Of a stretch of DNA of 64,000 bases, positions 1 through 11,000 are shown piece after piece. This stretch comes from Alteromonas lipotrueiana (GTDB taxonomy: Bacteria; Pseudomonadota; Gammaproteobacteria; Enterobacterales; Alteromonadaceae), in the NCBI RefSeq assembly GCF_019249245.1, contig NZ_JAESDK010000011.1:55643-119642 (forward strand), written 5' to 3'. How positions within the stretch are numbered: position 1 is the stretch's first letter; each line of letters starts with the position of its first letter. The translations under genes were made by a program, and so were the position numbers. The notes beneath the pieces were generated by a model. The model had not been told where the DNA came from. It saw only the letters and a list, made by a program, of their open reading frames with translations, and made no database searches.

Positions 1-63
1 GGGCACCGCCTCAGGAAGTTTATTATTAATATGGCATGCGTCGGCAAGCTAATCGCGGGCCGG

Positions 64-2625
64 CTAATTTTGCTTTTTTATCAGTCCAAACCATTCATCC
101 TGTACCATGGGCCGAGCCAAATAAAACCCCTGATATGTCTGGCAATTTCGCGCTTGCAAATACTGTAGTTGTATTTCATTTTCAATGCCTTCGGCCACCG
201 TACGTACGTTCATCGCTTCTGCCATATCCAAAATAGTATTAACAATGGGCACATCCTGATGCGCAAAATTAATTTCATCGACAAAATATCGATCTATTTT
301 TAGCTCACTGATCGGCAATTCTTTCAAATAACTTAAGCTTGAATAGCCGGTACCAAAATCATCTACCGAGAATGAGAACCCAATCCCCGATAGCATTTCA
401 ATACGCTCACGTACTATGGTTATGCTTGCAACAAGGGTGGTTTCAGTAATTTCAAGTTGTAGTTGAGAGGGGCTCACCTGCCACCGTTGGGTTATATTTA
501 ATAACTGGTCGGCAAAATCGGGATGGACAATATGGCGCCCACTGATATTCACGGCTATACGCGTTATCAATTTTTGTTGATTGCACATGGCAAGAATCTC
601 GCAGGCCCGGTTAATGACCCAATAGCCAATATCTACAATGGCATCACTTTGTTCAGCAATAGGAATAAATTCTGCCGGTGAAATCGTGCCTAAATGTGGT
701 TGGTTCCAGCGTAGTAAAGCTTCAGAGCATACAATGCGTTGTTGACGATCAAATTGAGGCTGCAAAACAAGATGAAACTCATCGCTTTGTAAAGCCTGTG
801 CAAAAGCCTGACTGATGAAATTATGTCGCTCATAATCAGAAAATGCCCGGCGATCAAAAGTTACTTTGCCAGATAACCCCTGCTCTTTTGCCCGGTTGCG
901 GCCAAACTCTAAAATACCCACTACTTTTTCGTAGCTGGCTTTACTTCCTTCAATAAGTGCAGAAGAAATTGCTGCCGTAATGGGTTGAGAGCGCCCGTTC
1001 AATTCAATATCGGTTAGCACGCTGTGTTGCAGCTCCCACTCGGCTTCATTCAGCATCTCTTCAATAGCCTGACTTTCACTGTCAAAACTGGTGTGATAAA
1101 GCACGAAAAACCGATCGCCCTGCCCGCGAAAAACTTCAAATAAATGACCTACCTTGTTACAAATTCTATCCGCCAGGGTTCGTAGTACATAATCGCCGGT
1201 TTCTTTTCCAAACATTAAATTGAGCTGGGAAAATTTATCAATATCCAGCATAACGCAGAAAATATCCTGATTATAACTCTGTGCTTCTTCAATAAGCTGT
1301 CGTAACGCTTTTTCAAACGAGGCGCTGTTTGGTATATGTGTAACAGAGTCATAAAAAGCCAGCCTGAACATATTGTCCGACGCTTTTTTACGCTCAGTGA
1401 TGTCTTTAATTATCAGTACAAATTGCTGATAGCCGTCCTGTGTTATTTCAGAAACAGAGATTTCTACCGCAAACTGACTGGTATCTGCATGTAAACCATA
1501 ATATTCCTGATGACTGCTTTGGGTCTGCAACAATTCGCGTATTGTTACCTCGATGTCATCACAACAGAATACTTCAGGTAAAAGGTGTCCAATATCGCCG
1601 CCTATTACCGTATCTTTATGATGGCCGAAAACAGACAGTACCGCATTATTGGCTGTGATTATGGTGCCCAAACTGTCCAGGGTAAGAACCGCGTCGTTCA
1701 GGTTATCTAAAATGGTACGAAGATATAAAGTGAAATTGTGTTCAGTGTCAGACAGCCTTCGCTGCTCAGAAATATCGGTAATCGTTCCCATTACTAATTC
1801 TGTATCAGAAAATCTGAAGAATCTTGCAGTAAAACGCGCCCAGCGTTGTTTCCCCCGATGGGTAAAATAATATAATTCGAGTATGCACGGTTGATGGTCC
1901 AGACAAACTTTTGAAATCATCTGGTGAATCTGGCGCCGCGATTCAACCGGAAAGCTTGCCAGTGAACGACTCACTCCTACGCCATCACAGGTCGATAAAC
2001 CAAATAAACGGTAAGTTTGTTCTGACCAACGTATATTTCCGGTTTTGGGGTCGTATTGCCATCCGCCAGTACGAGTGATAGTGCTGATTTCTTCAAGCAT
2101 CGTATTGTGAATAATGCCCGTGTCACCAGGTTCGTAACTTGAAGACCTGCAGGCAACCGGTGGTAGCGCACCGGGGTCGCTAACTGGAGCATCACAGAGG
2201 TCAAAAGCACTGACTGCGAAGTTCAGTAAACGCTCAAGTGCATCTGAAATACCTGCCTCTGAGCCGCTTGAAATACAAAAAACATACAGCCAGATAGTGT
2301 TTAAATTCGGATTAAAGAAGCTTTTGACATACCACTCAACCTTTTCAGGCTCGTCGCTATGAGGGGTGGTAAGCACCTCATTTAAACAATTGGATGCGGT
2401 GCTTGCGAACGCTATACTATCGCGCAGGGCCTGGTCCAATTCATCTGATAGATGAAGCGTAGTACCGGCAATTAACTCAGGCACTTTGTTATCATCACAT
2501 TGTATAAGCCAACCGCCGTCAACATGCCCCTTAAATACATCAACAAATGTCTGCGCCGACCTGTCGCCCGGTTTTAAGTCTTTAGAAGTGACTTCCTTAA
2601 CTGTCAGCCCGGGACGTAATGTCAC
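64..2625 (-). CDS. PAS-GGDEF-EAL protein, probable c-di-GMP phosphodiesterase
   Basis: 853 aa. An N-terminal region of about 180 residues is not recognised. It is followed by two PAS-type sensor segments (about 185-290 and 300-415), a GGDEF domain (about 425-590) and an EAL domain (about 600-845). The EAL domain has the expected catalytic set: EALLRW, the NISG and EITET metal/substrate motifs, DDFGTGYSS and AEGIE. The GGDEF signature is degenerate (RGQGDRFFV instead of GGDEF), so cyclase activity is unlikely and c-di-GMP hydrolysis is the expected output. No membrane segment is evident, so the protein is probably cytoplasmic. The start is GTG with a good AAAGGAGA site about 8 bases upstream. 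The ligand of the PAS domains cannot be inferred. Confidence 0.9.
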   Translation of the reverse strand: MTLRPGLTVKEVTSKDLKPGDRSAQTFVDVFKGHVDGGWLIQCDDNKVPELIAGTTLHLSDELDQALRDSIAFASTASNCLNEVLTTPHSDEPEKVEWYVKSFFNPNLNTIWLYVFCISSGSEAGISDALERLLNFAVSAFDLCDAPVSDPGALPPVACRSSSYEPGDTGIIHNTMLEEISTITRTGGWQYDPKTGNIRWSEQTYRLFGLSTCDGVGVSRSLASFPVESRRQIHQMISKVCLDHQPCILELYYFTHRGKQRWARFTARFFRFSDTELVMGTITDISEQRRLSDTEHNFTLYLRTILDNLNDAVLTLDSLGTIITANNAVLSVFGHHKDTVIGGDIGHLLPEVFCCDDIEVTIRELLQTQSSHQEYYGLHADTSQFAVEISVSEITQDGYQQFVLIIKDITERKKASDNMFRLAFYDSVTHIPNSASFEKALRQLIEEAQSYNQDIFCVMLDIDKFSQLNLMFGKETGDYVLRTLADRICNKVGHLFEVFRGQGDRFFVLYHTSFDSESQAIEEMLNEAEWELQHSVLTDIELNGRSQPITAAISSALIEGSKASYEKVVGILEFGRNRAKEQGLSGKVTFDRRAFSDYERHNFISQAFAQALQSDEFHLVLQPQFDRQQRIVCSEALLRWNQPHLGTISPAEFIPIAEQSDAIVDIGYWVINRACEILAMCNQQKLITRIAVNISGRHIVHPDFADQLLNITQRWQVSPSQLQLEITETTLVASITIVRERIEMLSGIGFSFSVDDFGTGYSSLSYLKELPISELKIDRYFVDEINFAHQDVPIVNTILDMAEAMNVRTVAEGIENEIQLQYLQARNCQTYQGFYLARPMVQDEWFGLIKKQN

Positions 2626-2890
2626 TAGGCTATCTCCTTTTACTGTTTCAATGTTTGCTCATTATTGAATAATATAGCCTAAAGGCACGTCATCCTGGCA
2701 CTGTTTATGTTGCCGGCCGTATAGATAAAAAACGACTCAACGCATAAACGTAAACTGACTTAAACAGCGCTTTTGTTTCAGGTAATGTAATACAAAGATT
2801 GTTGCTATAAGTACTTTAAAACGTAGCTTACATTCTGACTTTGTGCAAAAGAATAGAGGATAAAAATAAGAAGAGACTGTAAAATAATAT

Positions 2891-2921
2891 GTGAAAAAGA
2901 AAGAGCCGACGAGCGCGGCTC
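2891..2921 (-). terminator. Rho-independent terminator after the cytochrome c' gene
   Basis: Read on the minus strand, a GAGCC/GGCTC stem with a GC-rich loop is followed by a T-rich tract. It lies just past the cytochrome stop codon. The rest of the 2626-2934 gap holds no further gene that I can support. Confidence 0.65.
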
Positions 2922-2934
2922 CAATGGTAAAGAA

Positions 2935-3414
2935 TCAATCGGCTTTATAATCGTCATGGCACGATTTACAGGTACTTCCTACCTTTGCTATCGCGGCACG
3001 ATATTCTGACTCTTCGCCCGATTTCGCGACTTTCTGCAAATTTGCAGCAGCACTTTGTAAATCGCCTATTTTGCTTTCTACATCAGCAAAATTGTCCCAT
3101 AACTCTGGTTTTGCATGCGTATGTACATCATATTCGCGAGTATCGACTTTTAGATAATCAGACAACATATTGGCCAACTGTTCCATTCGCATACCGTTGG
3201 TTTGCATCACCTGCGCGTCATAATCAATGGCACCTTTCGCCATGCCACCTAATGGCGCCATATTGCTTTGCATCAGCTCAAACAGTGCTTCGCGATATTC
3301 ACTATATGCCTCGGCGTGCTTTTGCGATTTTGCTGGTTCTGGGCTTGCTGCTAATGCCGCGCCGCTAATTAATGCTGCACTGCCAATTACCGCTAACCGG
3401 GTTGAAAATTTCAT
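2935..3414 (-). CDS. cytochrome c' family protein, periplasmic
   Basis: 159 aa with a clear Sec signal peptide (about residues 1-22, ending ALA-A). The C-terminal haem-binding motif CKSCH is followed by a short charged tail, as in class II cytochromes c (four-helix bundle, five-coordinate haem). These proteins bind NO or CO and are linked to nitrosative stress defence or electron transfer. The start is an ATG behind AAGGAGA. The gene has its own downstream terminator and about 240 bases separate it from dnaJ, so it looks monocistronic. The exact ligand is not readable from the sequence. Confidence 0.88.
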   Translation of the reverse strand: MKFSTRLAVIGSAALISGAALAASPEPAKSQKHAEAYSEYREALFELMQSNMAPLGGMAKGAIDYDAQVMQTNGMRMEQLANMLSDYLKVDTREYDVHTHAKPELWDNFADVESKIGDLQSAAANLQKVAKSGEESEYRAAIAKVGSTCKSCHDDYKAD

Positions 3415-3622
3415 TGCCGTATCTCCTTATGATGTTTCAGGTTTTGTTGCCATCAGTATATCTGAAAGCGCCTGCTACAAAGATGTTAAATTTATTATTA
3501 ATTCTTTATATGCAATTTTACCAAAAAAAGATTGTTGGCCGAGCGTTCTTATTGACCTGCTTATATTTTTTGCTAAAAAAATAACGTATTTTCGAAACCA
3601 GAACTAATGAACTTTGCCCATA

Positions 3623-3650
3623 AAAAAACCCTCCGAAAAGGGAGGGTTTT
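3623..3650 (-). terminator. terminator downstream of dnaJ
   Basis: An inverted repeat CCCTCC/GGAGGG with loop GAAAAG is followed on the minus strand by seven T residues, immediately after the dnaJ stop codon. This marks the end of the dnaK-dnaJ transcript. Confidence 0.85.
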
Positions 3651-3656
3651 AACGTC

Positions 3657-4793
3657 TTAGTTGGTCAGATCATCAAAGAATTTCTTAACGCCGTCAAAGA
3701 ATCCTTGTTCTTTTGGCCGGTGTTTACCCGTTTCGCTACTCATCGAATCTTCAAGCTCTTTTAACAAATCTTTTTGGCGCGAAGATAAATTCACCGGGGT
3801 TTCTACAACCACCTTACAAATCAAATCGCCGATCATGCCAGTTCGAACCGATTTCACCCCTTTACCGCGTAACCTGAAGCTACGGCCAGTCTGAGTTTCG
3901 GGGGCAACTTTCAGTTTAACTTTGCCATCTAGTGTGGGTACCTGTAATTCGCCACCTAAAGCTGCCGTAGTGAAACTTAACGGAACTTCACAGAACAAAT
4001 TATTAGCTTCTCGAGAGAAAATATCATGCTGCTTAACATGAGCCTGCACGTACAGGTCGCCTGCAGGAGCACCTGCCTCTCCGGCTTCGCCTTCGCCCGC
4101 CAAACGTATTCTGTCACCCGTATCTACACCTGGTGGAATTTTAACTGACAATGTCTTGGTTTTTTCAACCCGCCCCTGACCGCGACAGCTATTACACGGA
4201 TCGCTGATGATTTTGCCACGCCCTGAACAGGTTGGACAGGTTTGCTGCACGGCAAAGAAACCCTGACGCATCTGTACCTGACCATTTCCGTGACAAGTGG
4301 GACACGTTTTAGGGGACGTTCCGCGCTTCGCGCCCGAACCATCACATTTTTCACATTCAACTAAGGTAGGAACACGAATTTCAACATCTTTACCTCTTAC
4401 TGCCTCTTCTAAAGTCAGTTCCAGGTTATAGCGCAGGTCAGCACCTTGGCGGGCGCGAGACTGGCGCCCACGACCACCGCCGCCACCAAAAATGTCACCA
4501 AACACATCGCCAAAAATATCACCAAAGTCAGCGTTGCCACCGCCGAAACCTGCCCCACCACGGTTAGGGTCAACGCCAGCGTGACCATATTGATCATACG
4601 CCGCTCGTTTTTGATCGTCGGTCAGGATCTCGTAAGCTTCCTGAATTTCCTTGAATTTGTTTTCAAGTTCTTTATCGCCCTGAGTACGATCGGGGTGGTA
4701 TTTCATTGCCAGCTTTTTGTACGCTTTCTTTATATCACGTACACCAGCGTCTCGGCCCACACCTAGCACTTCGTAGTAGTCACGTTTCGACAT
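3657..4793 (-). CDS. dnaJ: chaperone DnaJ (Hsp40)
   Basis: 378 aa, full length. It has an N-terminal J domain with the HPD motif around residues 33-35, a Gly/Phe-rich linker, and a zinc-binding domain with all four CxxCxGxG repeats ([32 protein letters not shown]). The C-terminal substrate-binding domain follows. It stimulates the DnaK ATPase and delivers unfolded clients. The gene lies about 180 bases downstream of dnaK on the same strand, in the usual dnaK-dnaJ order, with hairpins in the gap. Confidence 0.98.
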   Translation of the reverse strand: MSKRDYYEVLGVGRDAGVRDIKKAYKKLAMKYHPDRTQGDKELENKFKEIQEAYEILTDDQKRAAYDQYGHAGVDPNRGGAGFGGGNADFGDIFGDVFGDIFGGGGGRGRQSRARQGADLRYNLELTLEEAVRGKDVEIRVPTLVECEKCDGSGAKRGTSPKTCPTCHGNGQVQMRQGFFAVQQTCPTCSGRGKIISDPCNSCRGQGRVEKTKTLSVKIPPGVDTGDRIRLAGEGEAGEAGAPAGDLYVQAHVKQHDIFSREANNLFCEVPLSFTTAALGGELQVPTLDGKVKLKVAPETQTGRSFRLRGKGVKSVRTGMIGDLICKVVVETPVNLSSRQKDLLKELEDSMSSETGKHRPKEQGFFDGVKKFFDDLTN

Positions 4794-4894
4794 ATCGCTT
4801 ACTTACCCTACTCGTTACCAAAGCATCCGGTACATAACCGAATACTAAATATTTTATAAATCAGCACTTTGTAGCAAATGCTTTAACACAACAA

Positions 4895-4957
4895 AGGCGC
4901 AACAAGATGATCCTGCTGCGCCTGTATTGTTTCGTTCAACCGGCCATTTATGGCCGG
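4895..4957 (-). promoter_or_regulatory. dnaK-dnaJ intercistronic hairpins
   Basis: Two inverted repeats lie between dnaK and dnaJ. One is a perfect CCGGCCA/TGGCCGG stem with a 4-base loop (4940-4957). The other is a longer imperfect hairpin anchored by AGGCGCA/TGCGCCT (4895-4923), followed on the minus strand by a T/G-rich stretch. They could act as a partial terminator or a processing signal that sets the DnaK:DnaJ ratio. That role is inferred from position. Confidence 0.5.
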
Positions 4958-4973
4958 CTAACCTGACGACAGC

Positions 4974-6905
4974 TTATTTTTTGTCGTCGTCTTTTACTTC
5001 TTCAAACTCAGCATCAACCACATCATCCTGTGGCTTGCCATCAGCAGGTTGCTCGGCACCGGCTTCAGCACCACCAGCTGCGGCAGCTTGTTGGGCCTGA
5101 GCGGCTTCCATCAACTTGCTTGATTTTTCCATCAGCTGTTGTGTTTTTGCTTCAATTTCGTCTTTGTCTTCGCCTTTAAGCGCAGTTTCAAGTTCGGCCA
5201 AGGCCTCTTCGATAGGTGCTTTGTCTTCTGCACTTAACGCATCGCCAACCTCATCAAGTTGCTTACGCGTGGTATGTACCATAGCGTCGGCCTGGTTGCG
5301 CGCCTGAATCAAATCTTCAAACTTTTTATCAGCATCTTTATTTGCTTCGGCATCAGCTACCATTTTTTCAACTTCTTCATCACTTAAGCCTGAAGACGCT
5401 TTAATGGTAATTTTCTGCTCTTTACCCGTATCTTTATCTTTAGCAGATACGTGCAAAATACCGTCAGCATCAATATCGAAAGTAACTTCGATTTGTGGTA
5501 CACCGCGCGCTGCCGGGCGAATACCTTCTAAGTTAAACTGACCCAACGACTTGTTTGCTGAAGCCTGCTTACGCTCACCCTGGATAACATGCACGGTTAC
5601 CGCAGACTGGTTGTCTTCAGCTGTTGAGAAAGTTTGCGATTTCTTAGTAGGAATCGTGGTATTTTTCTCAATCAGGTGCGTGGTTACGCCGCCCATGGTT
5701 TCGATACCCAACGACAATGGCGAAACATCCAGTAGCAAGACATCTTTTACTTCACCTGCCAGTACACCACCTTGAATCGCAGCACCCACTGCTACCGCTT
5801 CATCAGGGTTTACGTCTTTACGAGGTTCTTTATCAAAGAACTCAGTAACGTATTTTTGTACCAAAGGCATACGTGTCTGGCCGCCCACCAAAATGATGTC
5901 CTGAATGTCGCTTACCGACAAGTCAGCATCGGCCAGGGCTTTTTTCACAGGCTCAAGGGTGGCTTTTACCATGTCTTCAACCAACGATTCCAGCTTAGCG
6001 CGGGTCACTTTGATTGCAAGGTGCTTAGGACCTGAACCATCGGCCGTAATGTACGGCAGATTAACTTCAGTTTGCTGAGCTGAAGACAGCTCAATTTTAG
6101 CTTTTTCGCCCGCTTCTTTAAGACGCTGCATTGCCAGCGGATCTTTACGCAGGTTGATGCCCTGATCTTTATGGAACTCATCAACCAGATACGTGATCAT
6201 GCGGTTATCAAAATCTTCACCACCTAAGTGCGTATCACCGTTGGTCGCCAATACTTCGAAGGTGTGCTCACCGTCAACTGCATCAATTTCGATGATAGAG
6301 ATATCAAACGTACCCCCACCTAAATCGTATACCGCAACAACGTTGTCGCCTTTTTTCTTATCCATGCCATAGGCAAGAGCAGCAGCAGTTGGCTCGTTAA
6401 TAATACGCTTAACTTCTAAACCAGCAATACGACCGGCGTCTTTCGTTGCCTGACGTTGAGAGTCATTGAAGTAAGCTGGAACCGTGATCACGGCGCCGGT
6501 TACTTCTTCACCCAAAAAGTCTTCTGCTGTTTTCTTCATCTTTTTCAAAACTTCAGCAGAAATCTGTGGGGGTGCCATTTTATCGCCTTTGGCTTCTACC
6601 CACGCATCGCCATTGTCTGCTTTGACAATTTTGTACGGCATGATATCGATATCACGCTGAACTTCTTTGTCTTCAAAACGACGACCAATCAAACGCTTAA
6701 TCGCAAATAACGTGTTTTCAGGGTTTGTTACCGCCTGACGCTTGGCCGATTGACCAACCAGTGTTTCACCGTCGTTGGTGTAAGCAATAATTGAAGGCGT
6801 AGTACGGTCGCCCTCGGCGTTTTCAATAACGCGTGCTTTGTCGCCGTCTAAAACTGCGACACATGAATTTGTTGTACCTAAATCGATACCAATGATTTTA
6901 CCCAT
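4974..6905 (-). CDS. dnaK: molecular chaperone DnaK (Hsp70)
   Basis: 643 aa, typical length. The N-terminal ATPase domain begins [13 protein letters not shown] and carries the phosphate-binding [11 protein letters not shown] and [10 protein letters not shown] motifs. The substrate-binding domain follows from about residue 390 ([14 protein letters not shown]), then a helical lid and an acidic disordered tail ending in EEVKDDDKK, which resembles the EEVD-like tails of bacterial DnaK. It is the ATP-dependent holdase/foldase working with DnaJ and GrpE. A sigma-32-like promoter lies directly upstream. Confidence 0.99.
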   Translation of the reverse strand: MGKIIGIDLGTTNSCVAVLDGDKARVIENAEGDRTTPSIIAYTNDGETLVGQSAKRQAVTNPENTLFAIKRLIGRRFEDKEVQRDIDIMPYKIVKADNGDAWVEAKGDKMAPPQISAEVLKKMKKTAEDFLGEEVTGAVITVPAYFNDSQRQATKDAGRIAGLEVKRIINEPTAAALAYGMDKKKGDNVVAVYDLGGGTFDISIIEIDAVDGEHTFEVLATNGDTHLGGEDFDNRMITYLVDEFHKDQGINLRKDPLAMQRLKEAGEKAKIELSSAQQTEVNLPYITADGSGPKHLAIKVTRAKLESLVEDMVKATLEPVKKALADADLSVSDIQDIILVGGQTRMPLVQKYVTEFFDKEPRKDVNPDEAVAVGAAIQGGVLAGEVKDVLLLDVSPLSLGIETMGGVTTHLIEKNTTIPTKKSQTFSTAEDNQSAVTVHVIQGERKQASANKSLGQFNLEGIRPAARGVPQIEVTFDIDADGILHVSAKDKDTGKEQKITIKASSGLSDEEVEKMVADAEANKDADKKFEDLIQARNQADAMVHTTRKQLDEVGDALSAEDKAPIEEALAELETALKGEDKDEIEAKTQQLMEKSSKLMEAAQAQQAAAAGGAEAGAEQPADGKPQDDVVDAEFEEVKDDDKK

Positions 6906-6943
6906 TACGTGTCTCCGCTAAATCTTGTTAATTTCTGCATTTT

Positions 6944-6972
6944 TAGTGGGGTTATTCCCGCACTTTTTCAAT
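6944..6972 (-). promoter_or_regulatory. sigma-32 (heat-shock) promoter of dnaK
   Basis: On the minus strand an ATTGAAA -35 element is followed after about 14 bases by CCCCACTA, close to the RpoH consensus CTTGAAA and CCCCATnT. It sits about 40 bases before the dnaK start, within the grpE-dnaK gap. Confidence 0.7.
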
Positions 6973-7004
6973 AGTTTTTTCCAAAAAGTGGTAAAACTGT
7001 GCGC

Positions 7005-7652
7005 TCAGGCTTGTGTGTCTACGCCACCGTTGGCCGCTCTTGACACCATTACCATCGCAGGACGAACCAGGCGTCCGTTAAGTTCATACCCTTTTTGCAT
7101 GACGGCCATCACTGTGTTTGGCTCTAGCTCGTCAGTTTCCTGCATCGACATTGCCTGATGCAGTTCTGGATTAAATGGCTGGCCCTGAGGATCAATAGGC
7201 GCCATACCAAATTTTTCAATAGTGCTTAAAAACGACTTATGCGTCATTTCTACGCCTTCAAGTAATGGTTTTACCGCCTCATTACCTGCATCACCGGCTT
7301 CTAATGCGCGTTCTAAGTTGTCGACTACAGGCAGAAGCTCACCGGCAAAACGTTCAAGCGCAAATTTACGCGCTTTTTCAACTTCGGCATCGGCGCGGCG
7401 GCGGGCATTGTCCATGTCAGCACGAGCGCGTAATACGCTGTCCTGCTGCTCTTTAATTTGTGCCTGTGCTTCTGACAACGCGGTTTCTAATTCATAGATA
7501 CGTTGTTGCTCTTCGCTGGCTGCACCGCTTTGGTCGTCGTTTACCACTTCACCTTCATGAACCGGCATATCTTGCGCGTCGTCTTCCTGCGTTTGTTGTT
7601 CAACTACCTCAGCGTCTTGCTGCTGCGCTTGCTCATCGCGCTTTTCGCTCAT
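7005..7652 (-). CDS. grpE: nucleotide exchange factor GrpE
   Basis: 215 aa from the ATG placed behind GGAGG; a further-upstream TTG would add four residues. A Gln/Glu-rich N-terminal tail of about 55 residues leads into the long coiled-coil and then the beta domain ([20 protein letters not shown]). GrpE releases ADP from DnaK. The gene is just upstream of dnaK on the same strand, with its own heat-shock promoter. Confidence 0.97.
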   Translation of the reverse strand: MSEKRDEQAQQQDAEVVEQQTQEDDAQDMPVHEGEVVNDDQSGAASEEQQRIYELETALSEAQAQIKEQQDSVLRARADMDNARRRADAEVEKARKFALERFAGELLPVVDNLERALEAGDAGNEAVKPLLEGVEMTHKSFLSTIEKFGMAPIDPQGQPFNPELHQAMSMQETDELEPNTVMAVMQKGYELNGRLVRPAMVMVSRAANGGVDTQA

Positions 7653-7699
7653 GCCTACCTCCAACTAGAATTTCAGGACAATTTTTTACTAACCCATCA

Positions 7700-7725
7700 A
7701 TAGGGTCGTTCCTCAATTTTTCCAG
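7700..7725 (-). promoter_or_regulatory. sigma-32-like promoter of grpE
   Basis: On the minus strand CTGGAAA is followed after 13 bases by CCCTAT, a good match to the RpoH promoter pattern, about 50 bases upstream of the grpE start. The remainder of the 7653-8029 gap, divergent to the sensor kinase gene, shows no other gene. Confidence 0.6.
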
Positions 7726-8029
7726 CCCCGAAAGTAAAAAAATTGCAAAGTCAGTTTGCTTTAGGCCTTTCGGAACCTTGGACTGCAGCTAGTAATGGGG
7801 TTGCTTATGCACGGTTCAAGGGTATCCGTATAAAATTTGTGGATGATACGACTATTTTTTATTTTGCAAAACGAGTGGCGAAGAGGAATCGGGGTCTTTT
7901 ATGTAGGTCAGAATTGATTAAAGTCTCTGCTGCTATCGCGCGATAGCAAGTCTGTACGTCGGCACCTGTTGCCTGCTCTAAATATAAGGTATGGTAGGCT
8001 AATCTCTTGATTATTTGACTTTTATTATC

Positions 8030-11000
8030 ATGCTCAGTATCTGGTCGGTGGGCGCCATTGTAATTAGTTACCTGGCACTTTTATTTGTCATCGCATTTGC
8101 CGGTGACAAATGGCTGCGTGCTACCGAGCAGCATCCTGTGTTGTACAGTCTGGGATTAGGGGTGCACTGTACTTCCTGGGCATTTTTTGGAACCACCACT
8201 CAGGCGGCTCAATATGGCTGGGCAGTGGTACCCACCTACGCCGGTATTATATTGGTTATGGTGTTTATGTTTCCGGTGTTGCTGCGCATCAATCGATTGT
8301 GTCAGCAGCACAACATCAGCTCTTTAGCCGACTTTATTGCGCTTAAGTATCGCGGCGCACATTTTATCGCCGCCTTAATCACACTATTATGTTTTATCGG
8401 GGTAATTCCTTATTTGGCCCTGCAGCTGGACGCAATAACCAAAAGCATAAATCTGCTGGCTCCTCACCAGGAACAACAAAGTCATGCCGTCGGGTTGTAC
8501 ATTGCTGCATTAATGGCCTTATTTGCCATACTGTTTGGTACCCGTACTCTTAGTCTGAAAGACAAACATCCCGGTTTACTGCTGACTATAGCCGTAGAAT
8601 CAATAATCAAACTGGTTTGTCTGAGTATTGTCGGCATTTATGTTTGCTATGGTTTATTTAACGGCCCACTGGATCTTTTTGGCCGTGCCGGCGCCCATCC
8701 GGTAGCCCGTCAAACTATAGATGCAGATAGCGCGCTGTGGGTGTATCTGAGCCATGTCTTGTTAGGCGTTTGTTCTATGTTTATTTTACCGCGTCAGTTT
8801 CATATGAACTTTGTTGAAAGTAACGGTGATGGTGAGTTGCGCACGGCGCGCTGGCTGTTTCCGTTATACCTGCTGGCGATAACCGCTTTTGTATTACCTA
8901 TTGCATTAGCAGGAAGCATGTTGCTAGACACCAATGTGGTTAGTTCAGACACTTTTGTATTAGCCCTGCCTTTGCATACCGGCAACAACGCTGTGGCGCT
9001 TACTGCATTTATCGGAGGGTTGTCGGCCACATCAAGTATGATTATTGTCGCTACCCTGGCCCTGGGCATTATGATTGCCAATAATTTGATTACACCATTG
9101 TGGCTAAAAATCCGCCTCACAAAACGCTCGGTAGGTTCAATGCAGGCCAGCGGCATCTTAACTATTCGCCGCCTTACTGTACTTGTTGTATTGTCGGTAG
9201 CGTTTTGGTATCACCTTAATATCAGTCAGTCTGCGCCTTTGGTAAAAAGCGGTATTGTTGCCATTGCGTTATTAGCCCAAATGCTGCCCACAATGCTGTT
9301 CGGTCTTTACTGGTCGCGCAGCACTGTATTGGCCGCAAGTATCGCTATGCTAACCGGCCTTAGCTGCTGGATAGTCTGGCTGCTCTACCCCAGCCTGCTG
9401 GCCAGTTATTATTTTGATCCAGCGCCCAGCGATGCTGAGCTGGGACTTGGTTTTGTGCTTAGCCTGCTGGTAAATTGCACCACGTTTGTATTGGTAAGTC
9501 TGTTATCTGCGCCCACACCAGCCACCGCAGAATCCACACCTTCCGCACCGCTTGTACCCCAGCTGGCTATAAGAATTTCTGACCTTATGCAATTAACGGC
9601 AAGGGTGTTAGAAACCCATGAACAAAACCGATTGCTGGCTCAGTTGTCAGGCCAACCTACCCAAGGGTTTGCCAGCGCGGCGCTGCTTCAAAATGTTGAG
9701 CACATGCTTGCAGGACAAGTAGGCCCCCCCAGTGCCAGGGTACTATTAAGTGCAATTGCACAAACCCGCCATACCGAGATGCCTGAATTAGTGGACTGGG
9801 TAGAAGAAGCCTCACAAACCTTTCAGTTTAACCACGAAGTTTTGCAATCCTCGGTGCAGCATATTCAGCAAGGCATCAGTGTACTGGACAGTCACCTTTC
9901 GCTGTTGGCCTGGAATGACAGTTACATTGATTTGTTTGATTACCCGGCTCACTTTTTACACACCGGCATGCCTATTACTTCACTGCTGCACTACAATGCG
10001 CGTCGGGGTTTGTTTGGGAATAGCCTTGATGCCGAGGCTGATATAGCCAAACGGGTGGCTTACATGAAAGCGGGCACGCCCTATAAATATTTACGTAAAC
10101 AACCCGATGGCCGAACTATCGAGCTTAATGGCAGCCCTTTGCCAGGCGGGGGCTATGTGACCACGTATAGCGACATTACCGAATATACGCGTATTCAGGA
10201 GGCACTGGAACAAGCTAAAGATGCACTGGAAGCCCGGGTTGCTGCACGAACCGAACAATTGCATCATGCCCGACTTGAAGCAGAGCAGGCTAACGAAAGT
10301 AAAACCCGATTTTTGGCCGCAGCAGGACACGACCTCATGCAGCCCTTTAACGCAGCTACGCTGTTTGCTTCAATGCTTGCCCAAAAAACCGCCGGTACTG
10401 AACTTGAGACACTCAGTAAAGGTGTCACATCGTCGTTATCGTCGGCAGAAAGTTTGCTCAGTATGTTATTAGATATGACCCGATTAGAATCAGGCGTTTT
10501 AAAACCCCAATTCTCTGACTTTGCATTAGACGAAGTACTGGGCCCTTTGGCCCGGGAGTTTAGTGTTATCAGCGAGCAAAAAGGCTTGCAGCTTAACTAT
10601 GTTACCACCACCGTTTGGGTCCATTCTGATCGTCGTTTTTTACACCGGATAATACAAAACTTGTTGTCTAATGCTATTCGTTACACCCATAGCGGCAAGG
10701 TGGTAATAGGGATTCGTCACCGTGTTGCCAGACAAGTCGAGATTTGGGTGTGCGATACCGGGCCGGGTATCGCGGCTGACAAGCACCGTGAGGTGTTTGC
10801 TGAATTCCACCAGCTCGATAGCCAGCGTAATAACCCCGGTCTGGGGTTAGGGTTAACTATTGTAGAGCGTATGAGCGCATTACTTGAACACCCGGTGGGG
10901 CTGTTTTCGCAGCCGCAAAAAGGCACCCGATTTACGGTAAGTTTACCACGGGCGAACAAAGTCTCGCCGCCGACCTCATCTGCAACACCAGCACACAGCG

